Translations under genes and position numbers: made by a program
Source: Firm-04 sp964392175
GTDB lineage: Bacteria > Bacillota > Clostridia > Oscillospirales > Ruminococcaceae
Assembly (NCBI GenBank): GCA_964392175.1
Contig: CAYMOJ010000016.1
Span: 1-38,196, forward strand
Direction of reading: 5' to 3'
Length of the DNA stretch: 38,196 nucleotides
Notes under the pieces: generated by a model
What the model was told of the DNA's origin: nothing
The model's database searches: none
What the model saw: only the letters and a program-made list of their open reading frames with translations
Shown here: piece after piece, positions 6,880 to 15,817 of the stretch
How positions within the stretch are numbered: the first letter of the stretch is position 1
How the letters are laid out: every line of letters starts with the position of its first letter

Positions 6880-9765
6880 ATGCTGAAAAAATCAATCGGC
6901 AAACGCGTAACGACCGGGCTTGTTTCCGCAGCAATGCTGGCAAGTACGACCGTTGCAGTCTTACCGAGCATGGCGTTTACGGCTTCTGCAGCCGGCGAAA
7001 TGCTGGGTATGACAAACTTCGATGATGGCGTGGGTCTGCCTTGGCATACCTGTGTCACACAACCTGCAAACCTGAGCTTTGAGATCACCGGTGGTGTCTA
7101 TAAGGTCACCATCAATGAAAACGGTGGTGTCGATGTGGGCGGTGCGAGCCGTTGGGACTGTCAGTTCCGCCACAGAAAGTTGCAGATCTATTCCGGTAAC
7201 AGCTATACTGTGAAGGCGGAGATCACTGCATCCAATTCCGGTGAGATCTACACAAAGATCGGTGACCTTTCCGGTCAAACAGAGTTGTGGCACAATGGTC
7301 AGGGCGATAATCAGGGCAGATGGTCCAGTGACTTCAGCCAGACCTGGAACTGCCTGCCGATGACTGCAAACCAGACATTGAAGATCGACTCCACCTTTAC
7401 TGCTACGCAGACGCTGGAAGTTGCTGAGTGGGCATTCCACTTCGGCGGCGCAGGCGAATATCAGGCAACTGACTGTTTCCCCAACGGTACAGTCTTGACC
7501 TTTGATAACATGAGCCTGTACAACAACACCGATGACCGTGGCGTCTGGGTTGATGCAGAACCTGCTCCTGAGTACAGCGTTCACGGCAACCAGGTCGGTT
7601 ACTACACCAACCTGAACAAGAAGGCAACCTATCACTCCGATTCTTCCTTCAGTAATAAGGAAATTAGCATCATTGATGCAAAAACCGGTAAGGCAGTCTA
7701 CACCGGCACTGCTAAGGGTGGTAGCACTCTGGACGCTGATTCCGGCTTCTACACCGCAGTTTTTGACTTCTCTGACTTTACGACCGCAGGTACTTATTAC
7801 TTCGCAACCTCCGGCACTACTCGCGATTCCTATGATTTCACCATCGGTGATGATATCTATGATGGCGTTGTTACCAATGCAGTCAACTACTTCTATCAGA
7901 ACCGTTCCGGTGTGGCTACCGAAGAAGCTTACATTACTTCTACCGGTATGAACGCTTCCAAGTCTGACTTGGCGGATAAGGCAGGTCACAATCCTGATGA
8001 GGCTTATCTCCAGAACACCTGGATCAAGGCTTATAAGAACGATGGCTCCGATGTTCAGAAGTCCAATGGTACTCTGGACGGAACCGGCGGTTGGTACGAT
8101 GCCGGTGACCACGGTAAGTATGTTGTTAACGGCGGTATCTCTGTGTGGACTCTGCAGAATATGTATGAGTGGTCTCTGGATGATCGCAACAACACCGCTA
8201 CTGACAAGTTCGCAGATGCAAGCGGTACTGTCGTAGTACCCGAATCCGGCAACGGTGCTCCCGATATTCTCGATGAGACCCGCGTTGAGCTTGAGTGGTT
8301 CTTCAAGATGCTCGTTCCTTCTAACTACACTATGACCTATAACACCGTTGATGCATCGGGCAACAAGATCGGCTCTACCACCGGGAAGTACACCGACATG
8401 GTGTTCCACAAGTTGCATGACTCTAAGTGGACCGGTCTGGCTGTTCACTGCTGGGATTACCAGAATAGCAAGGACTGGGCAGGTATCACTCGTATCGTGA
8501 AGCCTCCGTCCACTGCTGCTACTCTGAATGTTGCTGCAACTGCTGCTCAGGCTGCTCGTCTGTGGGAAGACTATGATGCAGCTTTCGCAAAAGAATGTCT
8601 TGATATTGCAAAGCGCACCTATACTGCTGCAAAGGCAAACCCTGAGCTGTATGCTCCTCTGGATCAGGCAATCGGCGGCGGTGCTTACGGTGACGATAAT
8701 GTGAAGGATGACTTCTACTGGGCAGCTACTGAGCTGTACATTACCACTGGCGACGCAACCTACAAGACTGATATGGAAAGCTACGCTGAGGCTTACACTG
8801 TCGTTTCCAGCTTGGATGGCGGCGAGAACAACGGTTCTTTCACCTCCTTCAACTGGGGTAACACTGCTTCTCTGGGTAACCTGTCTCTGTTCCTGAACAC
8901 TGAGTCCGCAGGTTCCAACCTCACCCTGATTGAGGATTCCATCATTGCTTCTGCTGATCTGTATATCGCAGAGCAGGCAAAGCAGGGATTCGGTATTCCT
9001 TATCATGGCACTACCTTTACTGACCCTGTTAACATTGGCGTGGACGATAGTGGTAACCCCATTGAAGTCGATGGTTATGAGTGGGGTTCTAACTCCTTCG
9101 TTGTCAACAATGCAATCGTTATGGCATATGCATATGCTGCTACCGGCGAAGTAAAGTACCTCAACGGTGCGGCTGAGGCTTTGGACTACATCTTTGGTCG
9201 TAACGCTATGGACTTCTCCTATGTTACCGGTTACGGTACTTACCACCTGGTGAATCCTCATCACCGTTTCTGGAGCCATGAGTTGGATTCTTCCTTCCCC
9301 TATGCTCCTTCCGGTGTTATGTCCGGTGGTCCTGGCTCCGGCTTGCAGGATCCCTACGTTGGCGGTCTGGGCTACAAGCGTGGCGAGGTTGCTCCTCAGC
9401 TCTGCTTCGTTGACTCTGTTGAGGCATGGTCTGTAAACGAGGTTACCATCAACTGGAACTCTCCTTTTGCATGGATCGTAAACTTTGTTGAGGACGAGGC
9501 AAATGCCGTGAGCGAGAAGCCCGGCGAGATCGAGAATCCCAGTGACGTCGTGTGGGGCGATGTGAATTGCGATGGCAAAGTCACAACTGCTGATGTTATT
9601 CTTCTGAATCGCTTCTTGGCTGAAGACAAGACGGCTGTCATTACTGCGCAGGGTATGCTGAATGCTGATTGCGCATATGATGGTGATGTCACTAGTAAAG
9701 ATGCTACCGTGATCCTTCAGTATCTGGCAGGTTCTATTTCTGCTGGCGAAATGGGCAAGCAGTAA
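6880..9765 (+). CDS. Cellulosomal GH9 endoglucanase: CBM4-like, Ig-like, GH9, dockerin
   Basis: A 961-residue secreted enzyme. Order: signal peptide ~1-38 (basic start, cut after ASAA); a CBM4-type carbohydrate-binding module ~40-215; a CelD-N/Ig-like domain ~230-310; a GH9 catalytic domain ~320-870. Catalytic aspartates lie in GGWYDAGDHGKY (D407, D410), the conserved His loop is YHLVNPHHRFWSHELD, and the likely acid Glu is in SVNEVTINW (E854). A dockerin covers ~890-952 with two calcium loops, DVNCDG and ADCAYDGDVTSKD. The expected activity is beta-1,4-glucan hydrolysis on a cohesin scaffold. The start was placed at 6880 with GGGAGGG ~10 nt upstream; ATG 6862 overlaps that RBS. Codon use is extreme: after 6961 no TTA, CTA or TCA codon appears, suggesting very high expression. 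Confidence 0.95.
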   Translation: MLKKSIGKRVTTGLVSAAMLASTTVAVLPSMAFTASAAGEMLGMTNFDDGVGLPWHTCVTQPANLSFEITGGVYKVTINENGGVDVGGASRWDCQFRHRKLQIYSGNSYTVKAEITASNSGEIYTKIGDLSGQTELWHNGQGDNQGRWSSDFSQTWNCLPMTANQTLKIDSTFTATQTLEVAEWAFHFGGAGEYQATDCFPNGTVLTFDNMSLYNNTDDRGVWVDAEPAPEYSVHGNQVGYYTNLNKKATYHSDSSFSNKEISIIDAKTGKAVYTGTAKGGSTLDADSGFYTAVFDFSDFTTAGTYYFATSGTTRDSYDFTIGDDIYDGVVTNAVNYFYQNRSGVATEEAYITSTGMNASKSDLADKAGHNPDEAYLQNTWIKAYKNDGSDVQKSNGTLDGTGGWYDAGDHGKYVVNGGISVWTLQNMYEWSLDDRNNTATDKFADASGTVVVPESGNGAPDILDETRVELEWFFKMLVPSNYTMTYNTVDASGNKIGSTTGKYTDMVFHKLHDSKWTGLAVHCWDYQNSKDWAGITRIVKPPSTAATLNVAATAAQAARLWEDYDAAFAKECLDIAKRTYTAAKANPELYAPLDQAIGGGAYGDDNVKDDFYWAATELYITTGDATYKTDMESYAEAYTVVSSLDGGENNGSFTSFNWGNTASLGNLSLFLNTESAGSNLTLIEDSIIASADLYIAEQAKQGFGIPYHGTTFTDPVNIGVDDSGNPIEVDGYEWGSNSFVVNNAIVMAYAYAATGEVKYLNGAAEALDYIFGRNAMDFSYVTGYGTYHLVNPHHRFWSHELDSSFPYAPSGVMSGGPGSGLQDPYVGGLGYKRGEVAPQLCFVDSVEAWSVNEVTINWNSPFAWIVNFVEDEANAVSEKPGEIENPSDVVWGDVNCDGKVTTADVILLNRFLAEDKTAVITAQGMLNADCAYDGDVTSKDATVILQYLAGSISAGEMGKQ

Positions 9766-9776
9766 TTGCCAAAACA

Positions 9777-9810
9777 AAAGGTTGATCTCTTCGGAGATCA
9801 ACCTTTTTTT
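9777..9810 (+). terminator. UUCG-loop bidirectional terminator
   Basis: GTTGATCTC (9781-9789), loop TTCG, GAGATCAAC (9794-9802), flanked by AAAAG and CTTTTTTT. It ends the GH9 gene and, read on the - strand (CCTTTTGTTTT), the beta-galactosidase gene, whose stop codon is at 9812. Confidence 0.92.
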
Positions 9811-9811
9811 G

Positions 9812-12715
9812 TTATAATGGAGAAATGATAAATGAAAGGGTCAGCGGATCATCAGCCTTCAGTTTGTATTCCTCATGAACAGGTGCGCCCCATGAGTCAT
9901 CACCGCCAACGCCCATTTGCTTTGCAGCAAGACATACCCAAGTCCATTGTGGAGTAGGCAGCTCATAAAGATGTGCTGTATTTTCCAGTGCATCGGCATT
10001 ATGAGGCAACACACTCATTTCAAATGGCAAATCGGTGGCGGTAAATTGTAGACCGAAGCCATTTTCATCGTATACCTGTAGATATCGTACGCCGATTCGG
10101 TTGCCGCACTCCTGCGGGGTGAGATAACGCGAAAGATTGGCATCCGCCGTAGAACGAAACACACCGAATTTTGCGCCTTTGCACCGGTCAATATAATTCT
10201 CATCTGGGCCATATCCATAGTATTGAAAGTGTTGATATGCGCGTGGAAGTGGAAAATCCATGGCAAAAATCGGCATATCGGCAAGCCCTTTTTGTCCGGG
10301 GTATCGTGCCTGTACAAGTAACCTGCCATCGAACATTGCTGTGTATGTCACGGTGAATACGAAAGATGGTGCAGTGGCAGTGACAAACGAAAAGCAGATT
10401 TGTAAAGCCTCCTCCCGTTCTGTGATTTGTGTGGCATCATGGCAGAGTGTTGCATATCGTCCGGCGATCAGCCACTGTGCCATGGTGTGCGGATAACCTG
10501 CACCGCGGTCATTGTCGGTAAAAGCGCGATAAAATCGTACATATGGCATGCGTGTGATATATTCTTTGCCGTTGTATACCAGTGAGGACAACCCACCGCT
10601 GCGACAATCAAACTGCATGGAAAAATTCTTGCCATGAATGCCAACTACAAAGCTGCCCCTTGCAATTTTCGCCTTGGAAATCGCTTTGGATGTCGTTTTT
10701 TCTTTGCGTTTTATGATTTCTTGGGCGAAGGCGAGTTCATGTCCTGCATCCGCCCATCGTGTTGCTGCTGCAAGATGTGCAGTGGCAGTCAGCACAAATT
10801 CGCCACCTGTTTCGGGGATCGGCAAGCGAATGGCAATGCTGCCCGTTTCACCGGCGGGGATCAGCAATTGATGCTCTTCCGTAGCAAGCATATTGCCTTC
10901 ATGTGTGAGTGTAATACGAAATACATAGCCACTTGTGTCAATAAACAAATTCTTATTACGAACGGTCAATTTGCCGTTTTTGATTTCCATGGCGAGAGGC
11001 GCGTACAGCTGTTTTGCCTCTTGCATTTTGGGGGAATTGCAGCGGTCGGCATAGACGATGCCGTTGGCTGAAAATGCATAATCCGATGGTCGATCGCCGA
11101 AGTCACCGCCATACACGAGTACGCCATCTTTGTATAGTGCCTGATCAATATAGTCCCAAATAAATCCGCCTTGATATGCCTCATAGCGATCCTCCAAATC
11201 GGTGTACAGGTGCATTCCGCCCAGAGAATTGCCCATCGCGTGCATATACTCGCAGCTGATGTATGGTTTTCCGGTATGTTGTTGCAGATATTCTTCAATT
11301 TCATCAGGCTTTGCGTACATTCGGCTTTCCATATCGGTGATGTAGTCGTATTCGCGGCGATGAAATACACCTTCATAATGCACCAGTCGCGTAGAATCTT
11401 GGCTGTGGAAAAAATCTGCGATTGCTGCGATATGATCGCCACAATCAGATTCGTTACCGCAAGACCATATCAGTACACTGGGGTGATTTTTGTCACGCTC
11501 ATACATGGATCTTGCGCGATCGAGTACAGCTTCTTTCCATTCGGGTTGCGATCCGGGTATCGTCTGGTTTGCCCCGTGTGTTTCTAGATTTGTTTCATCA
11601 ATGAGATAGATCCCGTACTGGTCGCAAAGGCGATACCATGCCGATTGGTTGGGATAATGGCTGGTGCGTACTGCATTGAAGTTGTTACGTTTCAGGTTGC
11701 AGATATCCCAACGCATCTCCTCCTCGGTAATGCAGCGACCATTATGGGCACTCCACTCGTGCCGATTGACGCCACGGAACAAAATGCGTTTTCCATTTAA
11801 GTGCATGATGCCATCCACCATTGTAAAACGGCGGAAGCCCACTGCGGTTTCTGCTGTTTCGATGACAGTCTCTCCCACACGAATTTCCACACGCAATGTA
11901 TACAGTGTAGGAGATTCTGCACTCCATGGCAGGATATTTGGCAGTTGATGTGTATGCACAGGGAGATCGCTTTCAAGCAAAATCTCACCGTTGGGTGCAG
12001 TTAACATCGTGCGCAGTGTATACGCGCCATCTCCGACAATATCCTGCTGTACGGTTAGGATGCCGCAGTTGGTGGCAGGGTCAAAATCTGCAATGGTGTG
12101 CAGATCACGCACATGGAGTGTAGGTACTGCAAAGAGTGAAACCTCGCGAAAAATGCCTGAAAATCGCCAATAATCCTGATCTTCCAGCCAGCTGGCAGTG
12201 CTATAGCGGTAAACCTCTACTCGTAGCTGATTGTTCTCCTGTTGAACATAGGGCGTGATATTGAATTCCGAGGGTGTGAAACTATCCTCGCTGTATCCTA
12301 CAAATGCGCCATTGAGCCAAACATAAAAAGCGGTTTGTACGCCCTCAAAGCGTATAAAAACCGTTTTGCCTTGTAGTGACGCATCCAGATCAAAGCTGCG
12401 CGCATAGCAACCTACCGTGTTCTGCTCTTGTGGAATCTGTGGTGGGATGAGTTGTTCGTGTCCTTCCCACGGATACTGCGTGTTCACATATTGTGGTTTG
12501 CCAAAGCCTTGAAGCTCAATGTGCCCCGGTACAGCGATATCAGAAATGGTGTGTGGGTCGGGATGCCCATGGGTGCGATATTGAAACTGCCATGTGCCGT
12601 TGAGTGACTGGTTCAGTGTGTTGCCATTTATGGTGCATTTGTGGTCGGAATGTGCGGGCTCGCGATTAACAGCGAATATGGTTGGGTCGGTGAGATATGT
12701 CAGATCTGCGTGCAT
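9812..12715 (-). CDS. lacZ: Beta-galactosidase, GH2 family (LacZ type)
   Basis: A 967-residue protein close to E. coli LacZ in length and five-domain layout. An N-terminal jelly-roll domain has EDQDYWRFSGIFREV; an Ig-like domain precedes the catalytic barrel starting near GFRRFTMVDG. Acid/base Glu422 is in SCGNESDCGDH and nucleophile Glu489 in ISCEYMHAMGNS. GGFIWDYIDQ follows, then the C-terminal beta-sandwich with YGYGPDENYIDR near the active site. It hydrolyses beta-galactosides. There is no signal peptide, so it acts in the cytoplasm on imported oligosaccharides. RBS AAGGAGG lies 7 nt before ATG. It has its own promoter (12750-12778) and no transporter neighbour, so its natural substrate is open. 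Confidence 0.95.
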   Translation of the reverse strand: MHADLTYLTDPTIFAVNREPAHSDHKCTINGNTLNQSLNGTWQFQYRTHGHPDPHTISDIAVPGHIELQGFGKPQYVNTQYPWEGHEQLIPPQIPQEQNTVGCYARSFDLDASLQGKTVFIRFEGVQTAFYVWLNGAFVGYSEDSFTPSEFNITPYVQQENNQLRVEVYRYSTASWLEDQDYWRFSGIFREVSLFAVPTLHVRDLHTIADFDPATNCGILTVQQDIVGDGAYTLRTMLTAPNGEILLESDLPVHTHQLPNILPWSAESPTLYTLRVEIRVGETVIETAETAVGFRRFTMVDGIMHLNGKRILFRGVNRHEWSAHNGRCITEEEMRWDICNLKRNNFNAVRTSHYPNQSAWYRLCDQYGIYLIDETNLETHGANQTIPGSQPEWKEAVLDRARSMYERDKNHPSVLIWSCGNESDCGDHIAAIADFFHSQDSTRLVHYEGVFHRREYDYITDMESRMYAKPDEIEEYLQQHTGKPYISCEYMHAMGNSLGGMHLYTDLEDRYEAYQGGFIWDYIDQALYKDGVLVYGGDFGDRPSDYAFSANGIVYADRCNSPKMQEAKQLYAPLAMEIKNGKLTVRNKNLFIDTSGYVFRITLTHEGNMLATEEHQLLIPAGETGSIAIRLPIPETGGEFVLTATAHLAAATRWADAGHELAFAQEIIKRKEKTTSKAISKAKIARGSFVVGIHGKNFSMQFDCRSGGLSSLVYNGKEYITRMPYVRFYRAFTDNDRGAGYPHTMAQWLIAGRYATLCHDATQITEREEALQICFSFVTATAPSFVFTVTYTAMFDGRLLVQARYPGQKGLADMPIFAMDFPLPRAYQHFQYYGYGPDENYIDRCKGAKFGVFRSTADANLSRYLTPQECGNRIGVRYLQVYDENGFGLQFTATDLPFEMSVLPHNADALENTAHLYELPTPQWTWVCLAAKQMGVGGDDSWGAPVHEEYKLKADDPLTLSFIISPL

Positions 12716-12749
12716 TGGATGCCCTCCTTACTTTGATTTTTCTGATTGT

Positions 12750-12778
12750 ATTGTAGCATATCCGATTGAAAAATGCAA
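12750..12778 (-). promoter_or_regulatory. Sigma-A promoter of lacZ-type gene
   Basis: On the - strand, TTGCAT (plus 12773-12778), 17-nt spacer, TACAAT (plus 12750-12755). Confidence 0.78.
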
Positions 12779-12816
12779 TAGAAAAAGCCACGATTTTCAT
12801 GGAAATCGTGGCTTTT
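12778..12816 (-). terminator. Terminator of the clostripain-dockerin gene
   Basis: A long stem AAAAGCCACGATTT / AAATCGTGGCTTTT (plus 12783-12796 and 12802-12816) is followed on the - strand by TTTTTCTATT. It insulates the protease gene from the downstream lacZ promoter. Confidence 0.9.
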
Positions 12817-12842
12817 CAAAAGCTATGGGTGTTGGCTACAGA

Positions 12843-14297
12843 TTATCGAATTTCTGCAAACCACCGGCGAAATGCCTGAACCAGAACATTGTCATCTCGT
12901 GAGACATCTACTGCGGCAGCGGAGGTTGCACTGGCTGTGCACGCGGCGGTTGCCATGGTTTGCAATTGCTGCATATAGGTCGCATCGATGCCGTAATAGC
13001 CCAGTGTCACGTCAAGGTATTTTGCATCTTGCGGATAATTTTCAAAAAACCACATTGCCACGCCGTTGGCATTTTCGATGCGATATGTTTTGGAAATCAG
13101 TGTCATTGCATCCACTGCCTGCAGCAGTGCATCGCTGTGTTCTGTAGGCAGCAGCGTAGCAAAGTGCGTGATATCCACTAGATCGTATTCACCCTCACCG
13201 AAATCCTGTGCTTGACTGCGTACCGTGGTAATAGGCGTGATGCCTTCCGTTTTATAGTATGCGTACACATCATCGATGTAATCATACAGCGCATACATTA
13301 CTGTTTCCGCGTAAGAGAGATCATACAGTGCAAGGGTTGCGGTCATACGGTAGCGGCGGTTGGCACTGATCATGTCATTGATGATCGTTTTTGCCACGAG
13401 GGAGGTATCGGTCATGGGATCATCGGCAAGCTGATTGAGAAAACCTGTATAGCTCCAGCCAAGACCGCTTTCAGATTCTTCCGAGGCAATCATGTAATCG
13501 GCATAGTCGTGCACGGCATAGGCAATTTCCGCGCAAGCCATGACGCAACAGTCAAAACCGATCCATTCAAAATGAATTTGTGCGGTATCCAGTGCGGTCT
13601 GCAAACTTGCGATGCTGATCATCTGATTGTAGAGTTCATCATAGCAAAGTCCATACATGGGGCCACCACCATGATCCCATAAAATCAGTGCATAGCGATC
13701 AGCCGGGTACGCAGCAGCAGTCTCGATAATGAAGGTTGCGAGTGCATTGGCGGTTGCCATACTCTGTGAGGGCTTTTCGGTTACTGCTATGCCATTTGCA
13801 TTGTAGGCGATGGTGTAGTTATAATCGGCAGAGATGTAAGCATTATCTTTGCTCCAGGTTTCGGCACCGCCGGCAGAAATGACCAAATTCAGGTTTTCAG
13901 AAGTATTGGAAGCGAGCATTTCATTCATATCGGAGGTAGCCTGCTGCGCGTTGGTTTCCAAATCCGAGCCACAGAGGTACACCATTACTGTCATGGATTC
14001 GTCCACATCGGTGTCAGCGGTAAGCATCATGCGCTTGAGTAGTGTGAGGTCAACGGCATCAATGGTCGCATTTCCATCCATGTCAGCGTTTTCCGTGATG
14101 ATTGTGTCCTGTTTGGAAAGGTATTGCGTGAGCAGCTGAACATCAGCAGATTCAACGATGCCATTGCCGTCACAGTCGCCTAGCAGCGTGATTGCCTGTA
14201 CATCGGGTGCAGGTAGACCATCTGTCGTGGAACAAAGAATTGCAGCTGCTGTAAGGCAAGCGCAGAATGCTCTGCGCCGTATGCCGGAAATGATCAT
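12843..14297 (-). CDS. Clostripain-like C11 cysteine protease with N-terminal dockerin
   Basis: A 484-residue secreted protein. Signal peptide ~1-35; dockerin ~39-92 with calcium loops GDCDGNGIVESAD and ADMDGNATIDAVD; then a C11 (clostripain) domain starting at MTVMVYLCGSDLE. The catalytic His209 is in ILWDHGGG and the catalytic Cys is in GFDCCVMA, aligned to clostripain's FDAC as Cys251. EESESGLGWSY follows, as in the family. C11 enzymes cleave after Arg or Lys. The dockerin suggests scaffold attachment, where it might process proteins or cellulosome parts. RBS AGAAGGGA is upstream of ATG. It lies 107 nt behind another dockerin gene on the same strand and may be co-transcribed. No separate promoter was convincing. 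Confidence 0.92.
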   Translation of the reverse strand: MIISGIRRRAFCACLTAAAILCSTTDGLPAPDVQAITLLGDCDGNGIVESADVQLLTQYLSKQDTIITENADMDGNATIDAVDLTLLKRMMLTADTDVDESMTVMVYLCGSDLETNAQQATSDMNEMLASNTSENLNLVISAGGAETWSKDNAYISADYNYTIAYNANGIAVTEKPSQSMATANALATFIIETAAAYPADRYALILWDHGGGPMYGLCYDELYNQMISIASLQTALDTAQIHFEWIGFDCCVMACAEIAYAVHDYADYMIASEESESGLGWSYTGFLNQLADDPMTDTSLVAKTIINDMISANRRYRMTATLALYDLSYAETVMYALYDYIDDVYAYYKTEGITPITTVRSQAQDFGEGEYDLVDITHFATLLPTEHSDALLQAVDAMTLISKTYRIENANGVAMWFFENYPQDAKYLDVTLGYYGIDATYMQQLQTMATAACTASATSAAAVDVSRDDNVLVQAFRRWFAEIR

Positions 14298-14404
14298 AGA
14301 GATCCCTTCTTTCTTTGCGTTGAAGAATCGTCAAACAATCCGTTGTGCGATTTTTTGGAGATATCACGATTGATTTTATAACGGCTTTCCTCAAAGAGGC
14401 TTCG

Positions 14405-15637
14405 TTATTCGAGGTAGGTTACATATTTCGAATTATAGTATTCCCAGCTATCCGCGTCAACCAAGCCTTCACCGTAATCTACTTGATTATTCTTTACGGA
14501 AAAGTCGCTGTACCAACCATCTACCACGTACATACGGCGGGTAGTGTCTACTTCTCCATAAGGTCTGTCCATATAGAGGGTATTGTTTGTGAATGTACAA
14601 TGATATCCCCAATCTTCGACCTGATTGTGTACTTCAAAGGCGGCAACGATCTGCGCGTTCTGGTTGCGATATCCGATATTGTCGTGAACATTGACATCAT
14701 TGCCGGCGATATCGATAAAACTGCCTGCATAATTTGCGCCGGTCATGCCATCGCCGTAGAATGTACAATTCATAATTTCTGTTCCTGTTGTGTATTCTTT
14801 CACATCAATATGTTCAGCGGCAACATTTTGAAATGTGCAGCCGTCTACCGTGTTGTAGTCGCATTTGTAATCAAATCCGGTGACGGATTGGGCACTGCCG
14901 ATATAGATGCCTTCACCATACCCGGGCGTAACCGTACCGGTATGGTGGATATAAGAATCTTTTACGGTACAGTATGAGCTGCCATCACGAATCGCGATCG
15001 CTTCTGCACCGATATTGTATACTTCACAGTTTCGTATTACAGAATGATCAGAGTTGTCCAGTACAATGCCTTTCTGCGAGGTGGTGACCTTCAGGTTTTC
15101 CAATATCCAATAATCGCCGGTGATTTGAATCACATAGCCGTTTTCCGTACTGCTTCCTGTAATTACGGGGGGATTTTGCGGATCAGCGGCGGTCAATGTA
15201 ATGGGAGCAGCTTGTGTGCCCTCGGCTGCGGTGTCAATTTTTTGCGCACCCTGATATGCCGTGTAATCGTATGTGCCGCCTGCAACACGAATGACATCGC
15301 CGGGCTTTGCACCGCGCATTGCAATGAACAATTCTTCCGTAGTGGAAACATCAACATAGTGCTGAGCAGCCGCCTGAAGCAGTTCGCGCTTCATGACGCA
15401 CAGATCCAACACATCAAGCTTCTGATCTTCAAACAAGTCACCGGCTTTCCAATCAACCAGCGATGCGTTGGGTTCATCAAGCAGATATTTTTGCAAGGTA
15501 ATCACATCGGCAATGGAAAACTGACCGTCGTTGTTGACATCACCACGGACGGTCGTACCGGCTTGTGCGGTGGTATGGGCAAACATACTGCCCAAAATTG
15601 TAAATGACAGGATCGTTGCAGGTAATTGATATTTCAT
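14405..15637 (-). CDS. Dockerin plus right-handed beta-helix protein (lyase-like)
   Basis: A 410-residue secreted protein. Signal peptide ~1-26; dockerin ~31-88 (DVNNDGQFSIADV, then the variant loop AGDLFEDQKLDVLDL). A parallel beta-helix domain runs from ~95 to the end, seen as repeated I/V-N-C turns such as VIRNCEVYNIG, YCTVKDSYIHHTG, YNTVDGCTFQN and EIMNCTFYGDG. Its entry motif, GAKPGDVIRVAGGTYD, is typical of pectate-lyase-fold polysaccharide lyases (PL9/chondroitinase-B-like architecture) and related hydrolases. Pectin or uronic-polymer cleavage is inferred only from the fold; the catalytic residues could not be assigned. The start at 15637 has AAGGGGGGC 6 nt upstream. Confidence 0.85.
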   Translation of the reverse strand: MKYQLPATILSFTILGSMFAHTTAQAGTTVRGDVNNDGQFSIADVITLQKYLLDEPNASLVDWKAGDLFEDQKLDVLDLCVMKRELLQAAAQHYVDVSTTEELFIAMRGAKPGDVIRVAGGTYDYTAYQGAQKIDTAAEGTQAAPITLTAADPQNPPVITGSSTENGYVIQITGDYWILENLKVTTSQKGIVLDNSDHSVIRNCEVYNIGAEAIAIRDGSSYCTVKDSYIHHTGTVTPGYGEGIYIGSAQSVTGFDYKCDYNTVDGCTFQNVAAEHIDVKEYTTGTEIMNCTFYGDGMTGANYAGSFIDIAGNDVNVHDNIGYRNQNAQIVAAFEVHNQVEDWGYHCTFTNNTLYMDRPYGEVDTTRRMYVVDGWYSDFSVKNNQVDYGEGLVDADSWEYYNSKYVTYLE

Positions 15638-15662
15638 TGAGAAGCCCCCCTTCATTGGTTTT

Positions 15663-15691
15663 ATTATATCATGTAGTGGGGGAAAATGCAA
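15663..15691 (-). promoter_or_regulatory. Promoter of the beta-helix (and perhaps protease) gene
   Basis: On the - strand, TTGCAT (plus 15686-15691), 17-nt spacer, TATAAT (plus 15663-15668). The leader is short, ~20 nt. Confidence 0.82.
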
Positions 15692-15741
15692 GGGGAACGC
15701 TGCACAAAATCCTTCTGTGGGGCAATATGAGATCACCGGAT

Positions 15742-15785
15742 AAAAAGCGCGCTACTGACTAAGTCGGAATCGGTCAGTAACGCGC
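15742..15785 (-). terminator. Terminator of clpB
   Basis: On the - strand, GCGCGTTACTGAC and GTCAGTAGCGCGC (plus arms 15773-15785 and 15747-15759) form a 13-bp stem with one mismatch, followed by TTTTTA. Confidence 0.9.
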
Positions 15786-15817
15786 AAGGCAAGGGTATTA
15801 TATGATCAATTGAGGGG

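Noticed and set aside
6961..9801. 946-codon open frame on the minus strand opposite the first GH9 gene
   Set aside because: It is in exact codon register with the sense gene and is open only because that gene avoids TTA, CTA and TCA. It has no RBS, and the sense strand has clear GH9 motifs.
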